Source: Nocardia rhizosphaerihabitans
GTDB taxonomy: Bacteria > Actinomycetota > Actinomycetes > Mycobacteriales > Mycobacteriaceae
Direction of reading: 5' to 3'
DNA length: 64,000 nucleotides
NCBI RefSeq assembly: GCF_014646295.1
Contig: NZ_BMNE01000005.1
Location: forward strand, 39,743 to 103,742
Shown here: piece by piece, positions 16,717 through 25,972 of the stretch
Layout of the letters: every line of letters begins with the position of its first letter
Numbering within the stretch: the first letter of the stretch is position 1
Program-made: the position numbers and the translations under genes
Notes under the pieces: generated by a model
Seen by the model: the letters and a program-made list of their open reading frames with translations, nothing else
Told to the model about the DNA's origin: nothing
Database searches by the model: none

Positions 16717-17529
16717 GTGACTCAGTGGCTCCCACTCCTCGGTTCGCTCGTCGTCGCCGCCGCAGTTCTGGTCGGTGTCATCGCCAACAACCGCACCCAC
16801 CGCGACGGCATCGCCGCGGCCGACGAGCGCGGCAGGCAGGCACTCGACGCCGCACAGCGCAATGTCGAGCTGTCGAACATGGTGGGTGACCAGCGCGATC
16901 ACGAGGCGTGGCGCCGGGAGGCGGTACTCGCCGCGGTCGCCTCGATCCTGGAGACCTCGGCCTCGGTGCGTGCCGATCTGACCAGCTGCGGGGAATGGGA
17001 TCTCGTCACCGCGGAGGAGATCGACAACGTCGGCGCGCAGATCCACAAGGTGATCTGGGATCGGCCGAACGGCATGCTGACCCGGCTGCGGGTCGTGGCG
17101 CACCGCCGGATCCCGAACAAGTGCGAAGACCTGCTGCGCACCCTCACCGCCGCCCAGCACATCACCATGCAGCGGCTGAAGCTGCATATCGACGTGGAGG
17201 CCACGGTCGAGGAGCTCGAGGAGATGGCCTCGCTGTGGCAGAAGGCGATGCGCCATGCCGCCGAGCAGGAGCGGGCGCTGGTGGAGACGACCCGGATCGA
17301 ACTCGGCATCGACATCGCCACGAAAGGCCCTGCGGTCCCGCCGGTTCCGGCGCCCGCGCCGCCGGTGGCCGAGCCGGTGGTCGAGCCGGTCGCCGAGTTG
17401 GTCGACGAAACTCCCGTCGAGGAAGCGGCTTTCGAGCCGGAAGCCGAGGAGCAGACCGCCGAGCTGCGCGTCACCGAGGTCGCCGAGGACGAGGTCGAGG
17501 CGCTACAGGCCGAGCCCGCCAAAGTCTGA
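16717..17529 (+). CDS. Membrane-anchored coiled-coil protein of unknown function
   Basis: The 270-residue protein begins with one transmembrane helix (WLPLLGSLVVAAAVLVGVIA), followed by a long helical region with heptad-like spacing up to about residue 190, then a Pro/Ala/Val/Glu-rich acidic tail. GTG at 16717 is chosen over the ATG at 16693 because the anchor begins right after it and GGCGG precedes it. I do not recognise a catalytic motif. A scaffold or surface role is inference. Confidence 0.6.
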   Translation: MTQWLPLLGSLVVAAAVLVGVIANNRTHRDGIAAADERGRQALDAAQRNVELSNMVGDQRDHEAWRREAVLAAVASILETSASVRADLTSCGEWDLVTAEEIDNVGAQIHKVIWDRPNGMLTRLRVVAHRRIPNKCEDLLRTLTAAQHITMQRLKLHIDVEATVEELEEMASLWQKAMRHAAEQERALVETTRIELGIDIATKGPAVPPVPAPAPPVAEPVVEPVAELVDETPVEEAAFEPEAEEQTAELRVTEVAEDEVEALQAEPAKV

Positions 17530-17758
17530 CCTGGGTGCGGCAACGGCGCGTGCGCCTGTCCGCTCGAGCGTCCAGTCGGGTTCGCGGATCGAGCATCCGG
17601 CGTCGGCAGGTACGGCGGAGTGGCCGTTCACCTGACGTGACCGGGGTGAGCCGGGTAACTTGGAACCCGGCATGTGATGCGTCACCATGCCGGCCCGACA
17701 GCGTGGTCGATTGTCTACAGACTTGCACCGAACCACTCTCGTCAGGGGGCGATTTGTG

Positions 17759-19117
17759 ATGGAGTTCATCGCGCCGTTGGATGCGCTGTTCCTGCTCGCG
17801 GAATCCCGTGAGCACCCGATGCATGTGGGCTCACTGCAACTGTTCGAGCCGCCGGAGGACGCGGGCCCGGACTATCTGCGCGAGTTCCGCGACACCTTGC
17901 TCGCCGACAACACCTGCAGGCCGACCTTCCGCAAGCGGCCGGCCACCTGGCTGGGCGCGCCCCAGCTGGCCTGGACCCAGGACCACGAGGTCGACCTGGA
18001 CTATCACGTCCAGCGCAGCGCGTTACCCGCGCCGGGCCGGATCGGGCAGCTGCTCGATCACGCCTCGAAGCTGCACAGCGCCCTGCTCGACCGGCACCGC
18101 CCGATGTGGGAGCTGCACTTCGTCGAGGGCCTGGCCGACGGCCGGTTCGCGCTGTACTCGAAGATGCACCACTCGCTGATCGACGGCGTGTCGGCGCAGC
18201 GGCTGTTGCGGCGCACACTCACCACCGATCCCTTCGCCACCGAGATCAAGACGCCGTGGAACCTGCCGCGCAAGCAGCGCACGGACGAACCGCGCGAACA
18301 CCGATCCCGGCTGGGCGGGTTGCTCGGCAACCTCAACTCGGCGGGCTCCTCGACCGCCGCGCTGATGCGGGCGACCCGCACCGGCCTGCTCCAGCAGCAG
18401 CTGACGCTGCCGTTCGAGGCGCCGCGCACGCTGTTCAACGTGCCGATCGGCGGTGCGCGTAAGTGCGTGGTGCGCACCTGGTCGATGGACCGGGTCAAGC
18501 AGGTGAAGAAGGCGACGGGCACCACCGTCAACGATGTGGTGCTGGCGATGTCGGCGGGCGCGCTGCGCGCCTACCTGCTCGAGCGCGACGCCCTGCCGGA
18601 CAAGCCGATGATCGCGATGGTGCCGATGTCGCTGCGCGACGAGGACGACACCGACACCCAGGGCGTGAAGATCGCGGCGCTGCTGTGCAATCTGGGCACC
18701 GACATCGCCGATCCGCTGGAGCGGCTGCGGGTGGTGAGCGAGTCGACGCGGCGCAACAAGGAGGTCTACCGCTCGCTGACCCCCGCCCAGACGCTCGCGG
18801 TCGCCGGGGTGATGCTGAGCCCGATGGCGGCGATGCTGCTGCCCGGTTTCGCCTCGATGGCGACGCCGCCGTTCAACATCGTCATCTCGAATGTGCCGGG
18901 CGCGCGCGAGCCGCTGTACTGGAACGGCTCGCGGCTGGACGCGAGCTACCCGCTGTCGATCCCACTCGACGGCCAGGCCGTGAACATCACCCTCACCTCG
19001 AATGGCGACAACCTCGATTTCGGCCTGGTCGGCTGCCGCCGCACCCTGCCCGACCTGCATCGACTGCTCGATCACCTGGAGGACGCGCTGACCGAGCTGG
19101 AGGCCGCGGCCGTCTGA
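17759..19117 (+). CDS. Wax ester synthase/diacylglycerol acyltransferase (WS/DGAT)
   Basis: The 452-residue protein has the acyltransferase motif HHSLIDG (His137, His138, Asp142, Gly143), the N-terminal PLDALFLLAESREHPMHVG, and the later NDVVLAMSAGALRAYLL and PFNIVISNVPGAREPLYWNG blocks. It esterifies acyl-CoA with diacylglycerol or a fatty alcohol for storage lipid, as the Tgs proteins of mycobacteria do. The ATG at 17759 overlaps a GTG at 17756, and GGGGG lies 10 bases upstream. The 229-bp leader is AT-poor with no other gene. Confidence 0.9.
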   Translation: MEFIAPLDALFLLAESREHPMHVGSLQLFEPPEDAGPDYLREFRDTLLADNTCRPTFRKRPATWLGAPQLAWTQDHEVDLDYHVQRSALPAPGRIGQLLDHASKLHSALLDRHRPMWELHFVEGLADGRFALYSKMHHSLIDGVSAQRLLRRTLTTDPFATEIKTPWNLPRKQRTDEPREHRSRLGGLLGNLNSAGSSTAALMRATRTGLLQQQLTLPFEAPRTLFNVPIGGARKCVVRTWSMDRVKQVKKATGTTVNDVVLAMSAGALRAYLLERDALPDKPMIAMVPMSLRDEDDTDTQGVKIAALLCNLGTDIADPLERLRVVSESTRRNKEVYRSLTPAQTLAVAGVMLSPMAAMLLPGFASMATPPFNIVISNVPGAREPLYWNGSRLDASYPLSIPLDGQAVNITLTSNGDNLDFGLVGCRRTLPDLHRLLDHLEDALTELEAAAV

Positions 19118-19139
19118 AATTTGCCCTTATCGAACAAAC

Positions 19140-19153
19140 TAGAACGTGTTACA
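19140..19153. promoter_or_regulatory. KstR-like operator upstream of nitronate monooxygenase
   Basis: TAGAACGTGTTACA matches the mycobacterial KstR consensus TNNAACNNGTTNNA at every fixed position. It ends seven bases before the ATG at 19161, so it overlaps the promoter. KstR represses cholesterol and some fatty-acid catabolic genes. Other TetR regulators of acyl-CoA metabolism use similar sites, so the exact regulator is inference. Confidence 0.55.
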
Positions 19154-19160
19154 GTTCGGT

Positions 19161-20279
19161 ATGCGTACCGAATTCTGCGAACAACTCGGCATCGAGTTCC
19201 CCATCTTCGCCTTCACTCACTGCCGCGATGTCGTGGCAGCGGTGAGCAACGCGGGCGGACTCGGCGTGCTCGGCGCCGTCGGCTTCACCGCCGAACAGCT
19301 CGAAGTGGAGCTGGCCTGGCTCGACGAGCACGTCAACGGCATCTACGGCGTCGACCTGGTCATCCCGTCGAAGTACGAGGGCAAGGGCGTCGAAGGCCTG
19401 ACCCCCGAACAGCTGGAGAAGCAGCTGGCGCAGATGGTTCCGCAGGGCCATCGCGACTTCGCCCAGAAGATCCTGGCCGACCACGGCGTACCCGCGCTGC
19501 CCGACGGTGAGCACCACAACGAGCTGCTCGGCTGGACCGCGACCACCGCGGGCCCGCAGGTCGACGTGATCCTGAACCACCCGAAGGCGAAGCTGGTCGC
19601 GAACGCGCTCGGCACTCCGCCCGAGGATGTCGTCAAGCGCATCCAGGATTCCGGCCGCGTGATCGGCGCCCTGTGCGGTTCGGTCAAGCACGCCATGAAC
19701 CACAAGGCGGCCGGGCTCGACTTCGTGGTCTGCCAGGGCACCGAGGGCGGCGGGCACTGCGGCGAGGTGTCATCGCTGGTGCTGTGGCCGCAGGTCATCG
19801 ACGCGATCGGCGATACGCCGGTGCTGGCCGCCGGTGGTATCGGCAACGGCGCGCAGGTCGCGGCGGCGCTGGCGATGGGCGCGGCGGGCGCCTGGACCGG
19901 CTCGCTGTGGCTGACCGTCGAGGAGGCCAATGTGCCGCCCGCGCAGATGGACACCTACCTCGAGGCCACCAGCCACGACACCATCCGCTCGCGTTCCTGG
20001 ACCGGCAAGCCGTGCCGCATGCTGCGCAACGACTGGACCGACGCGTGGGAGGACACGGAGAACCCCGACCCGCTGCCCATGCCGCTGCAGATGATGGTCG
20101 CCCTCGACGGCGTGAAGCGCGGACACCGCTACCCCGAGGCGGCCAAGGACGTGAACTTCAATCCGGTCGGCCAGGTGGTCGGCATGATGAACAAGATCGA
20201 GCGCAGCGCCGACGTGGTCAACCGGCTGGTCGAGGAGTACGTCACCGCGTACGACCGGCTGACCAAGCTCAACGGCTGA
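19161..20279 (+). CDS. Nitronate monooxygenase family flavoenzyme
   Basis: The 372-residue protein is a TIM-barrel FMN enzyme of the NMO/2-nitropropane dioxygenase family: EFCEQLGIEFPIFAF, CQGTEGGGHCGEVSSLVL, and the FMN-phosphate loop TPVLAAGGIGNGAQVAAALAMGAAG. It oxidises alkyl nitronates, but in actinobacteria related proteins also serve in lipid or steroid breakdown. The ATG at 19161 is chosen because the upstream in-frame ATG lies inside the KstR-like operator. It follows the WS/DGAT gene by 43 bp but has its own promoter region. Confidence 0.88.
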   Translation: MRTEFCEQLGIEFPIFAFTHCRDVVAAVSNAGGLGVLGAVGFTAEQLEVELAWLDEHVNGIYGVDLVIPSKYEGKGVEGLTPEQLEKQLAQMVPQGHRDFAQKILADHGVPALPDGEHHNELLGWTATTAGPQVDVILNHPKAKLVANALGTPPEDVVKRIQDSGRVIGALCGSVKHAMNHKAAGLDFVVCQGTEGGGHCGEVSSLVLWPQVIDAIGDTPVLAAGGIGNGAQVAAALAMGAAGAWTGSLWLTVEEANVPPAQMDTYLEATSHDTIRSRSWTGKPCRMLRNDWTDAWEDTENPDPLPMPLQMMVALDGVKRGHRYPEAAKDVNFNPVGQVVGMMNKIERSADVVNRLVEEYVTAYDRLTKLNG

Positions 20280-20281
20280 CC

Positions 20282-20320
20282 GGTCGGGTGCGGCCGGTCA
20301 GTCACCGGCCGCACCCGACC
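20282..20320. terminator. Bidirectional terminator, 17-bp perfect stem
   Basis: GGTCGGGTGCGGCCGGT (20282-20298) pairs without mismatch with 20304-20320 across a 5-nt loop. It separates the convergent nitronate monooxygenase and GntR genes. Confidence 0.8.
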
Positions 20321-20359
20321 ACCGGCCGAAATCCGACCCAGACAGCCGCGCCGGCGCGC

Positions 20360-21127
20360 TCAGGCGGTGGCGGCCGCGGATTCGACGGGCGTCGCGCCGA
20401 CGAGCTCGTCGAAGCGGGCGATCACCTTCTCGTGATACAGCGCGAACAGATCCTCGAACAGGGCGAGCTGGGCCTCGGTCGGCGCCGATTCGGCATCCCA
20501 CACCGCCAGCAGCGCCCGCCAGACGAGCACGTGCAGATCCGGCGCCACCGCGAAGTAGGCGGCGATCGCCTCGGGCACCTCGACGACCATGTCGGCCACC
20601 GAATTCAGCACGGCGCGTTGCATGCTCATCCCGAGGACGCCGAGCAGCTTGCGCACGAGGGCGATCTCGGCGTCGATGATGCGGACGTGATCGGGCACGG
20701 ACTGGCGGGCCATCGCCTCCAGCTCGTCGACGGCGGCGGCCAGCTCGGCGGGATCGAGCACCTTCTCCGCCTCGGTGTAGCCGAGCAGTGCCTCCAGCAC
20801 GATGCCGCGTTCGACCTCGACTATGTCGGTGAACATCTCGGCGGCGACGTCGGGCGCCGTGACGGAGAACCGGAACAGGTGGCGGTAGACATCCATCCCG
20901 CCCTCTTCCCTGACGTCGCGGATCGTGAAGCCCTTGCCGCGACGGGCCTCGACGAAGCCGTAGGACTCGAGCCTGCCGAGGGTGAGTTGTGCGGTGGCGC
21001 GGTTCATCCCGAACTCGTCGGCGACCTGGCGGACCGACGGCATCAGCTCGCCGGGCCGGTACTCGCCGGTGGCTACCCGGCGCGCCAACTCGTCGGCAAC
21101 GTCGGCGACCACCGTCCGGGATCCCAT
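20360..21127 (-). CDS. GntR family (FadR-like) transcriptional regulator
   Basis: The 255-residue protein has an N-terminal winged helix (ELMPSVRQVADEFGMNRATAQLTLGRLESYGFVEARRGKGFTI) and an all-helical C-terminal FCD-like domain, the fold that binds carboxylates or acyl-CoA. GAGAGG precedes the ATG at 21127. It lies 301 bp downstream of the flippase gene on the same strand, so it probably has its own promoter. The target genes are unknown. Confidence 0.85.
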   Translation of the reverse strand: MGSRTVVADVADELARRVATGEYRPGELMPSVRQVADEFGMNRATAQLTLGRLESYGFVEARRGKGFTIRDVREEGGMDVYRHLFRFSVTAPDVAAEMFTDIVEVERGIVLEALLGYTEAEKVLDPAELAAAVDELEAMARQSVPDHVRIIDAEIALVRKLLGVLGMSMQRAVLNSVADMVVEVPEAIAAYFAVAPDLHVLVWRALLAVWDAESAPTEAQLALFEDLFALYHEKVIARFDELVGATPVESAAATA

Positions 21128-21428
21128 CGAAACAACACCTCTCGGTCATCATCCGGCTACGTCCCAGACAGTTTATGCGCAGAATCCCCACCCCGCACCC
21201 ACCTGCGGTCGCTGTGGGACGGTTCACGTCGGGCGGCCGATCATCGCGAAGAACCAACCGACCGGCCCGATCGGCAATCCACCGGTTATTCCCCACGACC
21301 CTGCCACCGACAGAGGAACCGGCGGAAACATCGCGGCACAGCACCTGGCGTGGATCAGACAGCGTTGCGCGCCACCATGTTTGAATGCGCGGGCAACTGG
21401 ACAGCGATCACTGTGGCGACCAGCTACG
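21128..21428. other. 301-bp intergenic region
   Basis: I find no coding region, strong inverted repeat or operator array here. It must hold the GntR promoter near 21130-21180 and the end of the flippase transcript. Confidence 0.6.
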
Positions 21429-23801
21429 TCAGATCATTTCCTTCTCGCCCATCCAGCGCATGATCGGCCAGCCGAGGGCGACGGGGATCCAGCAGGTCAG
21501 GACGCGGTAGAGCAGAACAGCGGGGACCGCGATCTCGGCGGGAACGCCGAAGGCGGCGAGACCACCGATCAGCGCGGCCTCGACCGCGCCGACGCCACCG
21601 GGTGTCGGCGCGGCCGAGGCGAGCGTGCCGCCGATCATGGTGACGATCGTGACGGCGACGAAATCGGTACCGCCGCCGAAGGCTTCGACACTCACCCACA
21701 GGGCGAACGCCTTCCCGAGCGTGATCGCACCGCAGCCGCCGACGATCAGCGAGAACCGGATCGGGTCGCGCGCCAGGTCGGCGAGTTCGCCGAGGACTTC
21801 CGTCAACTGCGGGCGCACCGATTGATTCACCCAGCGGCGCAGTTTCGGCACGAACATGAACGCGCCGATCAGGCCGACACCGACGCCCGCTGCCAGGTAC
21901 AGCACCGTCGCGTCGGGCACGATGTGGGCGAGGTTGGTCGACGTACCCGCCACCACGCTGAACACGATGAGCAGCACGACGTGGGTGATCACCTGCACCG
22001 ATTGCTGCAGCGCCACCGCGGCGGTGGCGCGCATGGTCGTCATGCCGGCCTGCTGCAGGAACCGCACGCTCAGCGCCAGACCGCCGACGCCGGCGGGGGT
22101 GGTCGTGGCGACGAAGGTGTTGGCCAGCTGCTCCAGGAACAGGTAGCGCATCTTGACCACCCAGTCCGCGCACGCGCCGAGCGCGACGGCCGCGGCGAGG
22201 TAGGTGAGCGCCGTGATCACCAGGCCGAGCAGCGCCCACCACCAGTTCAGGGTGCGCAGCTGACTGAAGAAGGTCGGCACCTGGCTGAAGAACGGATAGG
22301 CCACGTAGACCAGCGCGAACAACAGCACCAGCTGGATGATCTGGTTGCGGGTGAAGCGGGTGAGCTGCGCGGACTGGATGCGGTCGTGCCCGGTCTGCTC
22401 GCGGATCTCCTCGCGCGCGGTGGCCATCACCTTGGTCCAGTCCGGCACCGACTTGCGGATGCCGGTCGGCATGGCCGATTTCGTGAGCCGCCTGGCCGCG
22501 GTGACAACGGTGCTCTCCCCGAGCACCTCGATCGCCGCCGACACCGCTTCGTGTTTGCCGTACAGCGAGGTCGTGGTGACCAGGAGCTGGGCGATATCGG
22601 TCTGCCGCTGCGACTCGGAGGCGCCGAACTCGGCGGCCGCGAAGCCCCCGAACAGCGTGTCGCCCTGGTGGACTCGCACATTGCCGGGCTGCAGATCACC
22701 GAGGCTGATCTGGTTCTCGTGCAACCGCAGCAGGGAACGCCACACCCCGGGCAGCACCTGCGCCGACAGCTTCTGGATCGGCGTGCCATGGGGAACGGTG
22801 TGCGCGTACAGCATCCAGCCGCGGTCGAGGCCCGCCACGGCGACCTGGCGGCAGTCGGCCATGCCGAGGTCGCCGATCGCGATGCCGAGCAATGCCCGAT
22901 GCTCCACCGCCCGGTGCATCGATCCGTGCAGCGGCGCGGTTTCGCTGGAACGGAAGGTGATCCAGCGCCACAGCTGTTTGACCGCGCCGAAGCTGCGCTG
23001 GTTCTTGCCGTACATCTCGACGACGAGCTCGGACTCCGGGCCGTCGACCTCCGTCGCGAGCAGCAGCGGACCGCGCCCGGCGGGCCGGTCGACCCGGAAG
23101 GCACGCACGGTATAGCCGCGCCGGGCCAGCACCCGCACCGCCGCCTCCAACGGCACCTCGAGCGCGGGCGTGCCGACCAGCCACACGATCACCGCGCCGA
23201 CCAGCCAGCCGACCACCAGCCCGAGCATGGCCCTGGCGGGCACCACCGAGCTGACCAGCAGGTGAATGGGCGCGAACATCAACAGCAGGAACCACATCCA
23301 GCGCCGCGGCCGCACCGGCAGCCACGGGCTGGAGACGGTGAGCATCGCGGCCAGCATCGCGATCCAGCGCGGGTCGTCGAGGAATTGCGCCAGGAAGGTG
23401 TCGAACCGGTCCGGCACCGGCAGATGCCATTTCGGCGTGGAGATCCCTGCCCCGGTGATGGAGAGCGCCAGCGCAGCGAGCAGACCCGCCGCCGCGTATC
23501 CCGCGAGCAGCTTCCACTGCCTGCGCACCACCAGTTCGATCAGGATGGCGAACGGCAGGGCGAGAATGAGCATTCCGTAGACCAGGTAGACCATGGTGGA
23601 CTGGTCTTGGCTGAGGAAGTCGACGATCTTGGACACCGACCGTTCCAGCGCCAGCCATTCCGGCCTGGTGATCAACGAGCCCGCGACCACCACCCCGACC
23701 CCGATAGCCGCCAGCACGACCCGGATGATGTCGCTGGTCCGCCGGGTCAGCGGCTGCAGGAGACTTCCCGTGACCGGGATCTCCCGACCGTCGACTCGCA
23801 T
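21429..23801 (-). CDS. Flippase-like (LPG synthase TM-type) protein with internal kinase-like domain
   Basis: The 790-residue protein has four N-terminal helices (residues 1-220), a soluble part (about 220-470) resembling an aminoglycoside-phosphotransferase/RIO-type kinase, and a C-terminal eight-helix domain of the lysylphosphatidylglycerol synthase/flippase-like family (ATTTPAGVGGLALSVRFLQQAG, SAAPTPGGVGAVEAALIGGL). In the kinase-like part the catalytic-loop text LGDLQPGNVRV keeps Asp, but the metal-binding DFG position reads FGGF. It probably moves or modifies an envelope lipid, with the middle domain regulatory. ATG at 23801 (MRVDGREIP) is chosen. Confidence 0.75.
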   Translation of the reverse strand: MRVDGREIPVTGSLLQPLTRRTSDIIRVVLAAIGVGVVVAGSLITRPEWLALERSVSKIVDFLSQDQSTMVYLVYGMLILALPFAILIELVVRRQWKLLAGYAAAGLLAALALSITGAGISTPKWHLPVPDRFDTFLAQFLDDPRWIAMLAAMLTVSSPWLPVRPRRWMWFLLLMFAPIHLLVSSVVPARAMLGLVVGWLVGAVIVWLVGTPALEVPLEAAVRVLARRGYTVRAFRVDRPAGRGPLLLATEVDGPESELVVEMYGKNQRSFGAVKQLWRWITFRSSETAPLHGSMHRAVEHRALLGIAIGDLGMADCRQVAVAGLDRGWMLYAHTVPHGTPIQKLSAQVLPGVWRSLLRLHENQISLGDLQPGNVRVHQGDTLFGGFAAAEFGASESQRQTDIAQLLVTTTSLYGKHEAVSAAIEVLGESTVVTAARRLTKSAMPTGIRKSVPDWTKVMATAREEIREQTGHDRIQSAQLTRFTRNQIIQLVLLFALVYVAYPFFSQVPTFFSQLRTLNWWWALLGLVITALTYLAAAVALGACADWVVKMRYLFLEQLANTFVATTTPAGVGGLALSVRFLQQAGMTTMRATAAVALQQSVQVITHVVLLIVFSVVAGTSTNLAHIVPDATVLYLAAGVGVGLIGAFMFVPKLRRWVNQSVRPQLTEVLGELADLARDPIRFSLIVGGCGAITLGKAFALWVSVEAFGGGTDFVAVTIVTMIGGTLASAAPTPGGVGAVEAALIGGLAAFGVPAEIAVPAVLLYRVLTCWIPVALGWPIMRWMGEKEMI

Positions 23802-23884
23802 GAGCCGCACGATACACACCGACACGCCGTCGACCCGCCGTGACATCGCACAAGTTTCCGGTCGCCGCAGGCCAGGTGAAGCCG

Positions 23885-23900
23885 GTCACAGAGCGTCACA
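23885..23900 (+). promoter_or_regulatory. Direct GTCACA repeats, MtrA-like
   Basis: GTCACA occurs at 23885-23890 and 23895-23900, ten bases apart, between the divergent flippase and epimerase genes. MtrA, the response regulator of Corynebacteriales and mycobacteria, binds loosely conserved GTCACA direct repeats. The match is short and could be chance. Confidence 0.3.
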
Positions 23901-23961
23901 TCGTCGCGTCGAAGCTCGTCCAGGTAGCAGGGAAACACTCGCTCGCCCGGAAGGAACTCTC

Positions 23962-24885
23962 ATGCAGGTTCTGCTCGCAGGCGCCACCGGCGCCATCGGC
24001 CGCCCGCTCATCCGCGCGTTGACCGCGAACGGTCACCACGTGTCGGCCATCGTGCGTAATCCCGATTCCCATCCGCTCGTGCGCGAACTCGGCGCCGAGC
24101 CGATCACCGCCGACGTGCTCGACCGCGACGGGCTGCTCCGCGCCCTCGACGGCGCCGCCGCCGACGCCGTGATCCACGAGGCGACCGCGCTGCGCGATGC
24201 GAAGGTGCAGCGCCGGATTCCGGCCGACGATCCGACCGGCCTGCTGCGCACCGTCGGCACCGCCAACCTGCTCGAGGCCGCCGGGCTGGTCGGCGCGGGG
24301 CGCTTCCTCACCCAGTCGCTGATCCTCGGGTACGGCTATCACGATCACGGCGACCGGCCGGTGACCGAGGGCGATCAGTTCGGCGTGTACAACGGCGGCG
24401 TGGCCGACGAGGTCGTGCGCGCGACCGTCGCCGGGGAGGATCTGGTGTTCGCGGCGCCGGTCGACGGAATCGCGTTGCGGTACGGGCTGTTCTACGGCCC
24501 CGGCGCGTTCAGCGATCTGTTCGCCGACATGATGCGCAAGCACCGCCCGGTCGGGCCGCTCGGTTCCGGCGGGGTGAACAGCTGGATCCATGTCGACGAT
24601 GCCGCCGCCGCTACGGTCGCCGCGCTCGAACGCGGGAAGGCGGGGCGGGCGTACAACCTGGCCGACGATACGCCGATCACCTGGCGTGAGTTCTTCGGCG
24701 AAGTCGCTCGCAGTCACGGCACGCCGCGGCCGATCCGGTTGCCCGCGTGGATGATCCGCCTGGCTGTTCCTTATATCGGCGCGCTCATGTCCGATACTTC
24801 GATGCGGATCTCCAGCGCGCTGGCGCACGAGGAGCTGGGCTGGCGGCCGCGGTACGCGAGCGTTGCGGAAGGACTCGCCGGCTGA
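23962..24885 (+). CDS. NAD(P)-dependent epimerase/dehydratase family protein
   Basis: The 307-residue protein is an extended short-chain dehydrogenase: MQVLLAGATGAIGRPLIRALTANGHHVSAIVRN carries the GxxGxxG nucleotide site, GALRYGLFYGPGAFSD-like text (ALRYGLFYGPGAFSD) and NSWIHVDDAAAATVAALE follow. The usual YxxxK is not obvious near residue 140, so the catalytic type is uncertain. GGAAGGAA precedes the ATG at 23962. Its stop is three bases from the stop of the convergent MBL-fold gene. Confidence 0.75.
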   Translation: MQVLLAGATGAIGRPLIRALTANGHHVSAIVRNPDSHPLVRELGAEPITADVLDRDGLLRALDGAAADAVIHEATALRDAKVQRRIPADDPTGLLRTVGTANLLEAAGLVGAGRFLTQSLILGYGYHDHGDRPVTEGDQFGVYNGGVADEVVRATVAGEDLVFAAPVDGIALRYGLFYGPGAFSDLFADMMRKHRPVGPLGSGGVNSWIHVDDAAAATVAALERGKAGRAYNLADDTPITWREFFGEVARSHGTPRPIRLPAWMIRLAVPYIGALMSDTSMRISSALAHEELGWRPRYASVAEGLAG

Positions 24886-24888
24886 GGA

Positions 24889-25830
24889 TCAGTGCGCGGT
24901 GCGCGCGGTGACAGCGGCGCGGTCGTGACCAGGGATCAGCTCGATTTCCGCGGGCAGCGCGTGCAATCGGTGCACGGTCTCGAAGGCCGCGTCGCGATCG
25001 TCGTCGAAGAGTTCACCCGGCATCGGCGCCTTCTCCCGCAGCAGCTCGACCTGCAGCGTGCTCCACACCGCGTCGCCGGCCAGCAGCACCCGCGACCCGT
25101 CGTCGACGGCCAGCAGCACGCCGACGCTGCCCGGCGTGTGCCCGGCCAGGTCGACCAGCAGGACCGAACCGTCGCCGAACAGGTCGTGGCTGCGGGCGAA
25201 GGTGAGCACCGGCGGTCCGTCGAGGTCGTAGAGATCGAAGACGCGGCCGCGCAGCGGACCGCGCGCGACGCCGATCGGCGCGTGCGATCCGCCCATCGCC
25301 CAGCGGTATTCGATGTCGGGTACCCGGATCGGCACCCACCCGGGCAGCTCGTACAGCCCGGCGACGTGGTCCCAGTGCAGGTGGGTCGGCAGGACGAAGT
25401 CGATGTCGGCGCCGGTCAGCTCGTTGGCGGCGAGCAGCTCGCTCAGGCCGTGCACCGGCTGCTCGGGCGCGACCAGCAGCGGGACCGGGAACGGCAGCTC
25501 AGGCAGCACCCGCTCGTGCACGCCGGCGCAGATCGCCGGGTCGACCAGGAAGGTGGCCGACGGATGCCGGACCAGGAAGGTCGCCATGGTCAGCGGAGTC
25601 GAGCGCAGTGTCCGCACGCCTTCGGCGACGATCGCCGTCGGCGCGGTCAGGTCGGCCTGGACCAGTGCAGTGAGTTCGACGGTGTTGTGCGCCGGGGGAA
25701 GCGGGGCCGACTCGAGTTCGGCGAGAAAAGCGGCGTTGGCCTGCCGCGGCCACAGCAGGCGCGGGACCGTGGCGGCGACGGCGACACAGCAGGCAAGAAG
25801 CGTCGATAACAACGGCCTGCGCTCACCCAT
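24889..25830 (-). CDS. MBL-fold metallo-hydrolase with N-terminal signal anchor
   Basis: The 313-residue protein starts with a hydrophobic export or anchor segment (LLSTLLACCVAVAATVPRLLW). The metallo-beta-lactamase fold follows: LPTHLHWDHVAGL (HxHxDH), LVDLAGHTPGSVGVLL, LLAGDAVWS and a C-terminal IPGHDRAAV supply the two-metal ligands. It is probably a lactonase or esterase facing the outside; the substrate is unknown. ATG at 25830 is chosen because it places the anchor at the N-terminus. Confidence 0.8.
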   Translation of the reverse strand: MGERRPLLSTLLACCVAVAATVPRLLWPRQANAAFLAELESAPLPPAHNTVELTALVQADLTAPTAIVAEGVRTLRSTPLTMATFLVRHPSATFLVDPAICAGVHERVLPELPFPVPLLVAPEQPVHGLSELLAANELTGADIDFVLPTHLHWDHVAGLYELPGWVPIRVPDIEYRWAMGGSHAPIGVARGPLRGRVFDLYDLDGPPVLTFARSHDLFGDGSVLLVDLAGHTPGSVGVLLAVDDGSRVLLAGDAVWSTLQVELLREKAPMPGELFDDDRDAAFETVHRLHALPAEIELIPGHDRAAVTARTAH

Positions 25831-25972
25831 AGCTGCCACCGTAGGCGATCGCCCACAACCCGACCACCACGTACTTTTCGGGGAGGGGCGCGCACATACC
25901 GATCGCGCAAACAAGCGACAACATCCAGCGACTGTCCCGCTAACTCCGACGACACCGGCGGATGATGATCCG

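Noticed and set aside
20982..23843. A 953-codon plus-strand frame opposite the flippase-like gene
   Set aside because: It is rich in His, Arg and Gln with no motif, as expected for the reverse of a GC-rich membrane protein gene.
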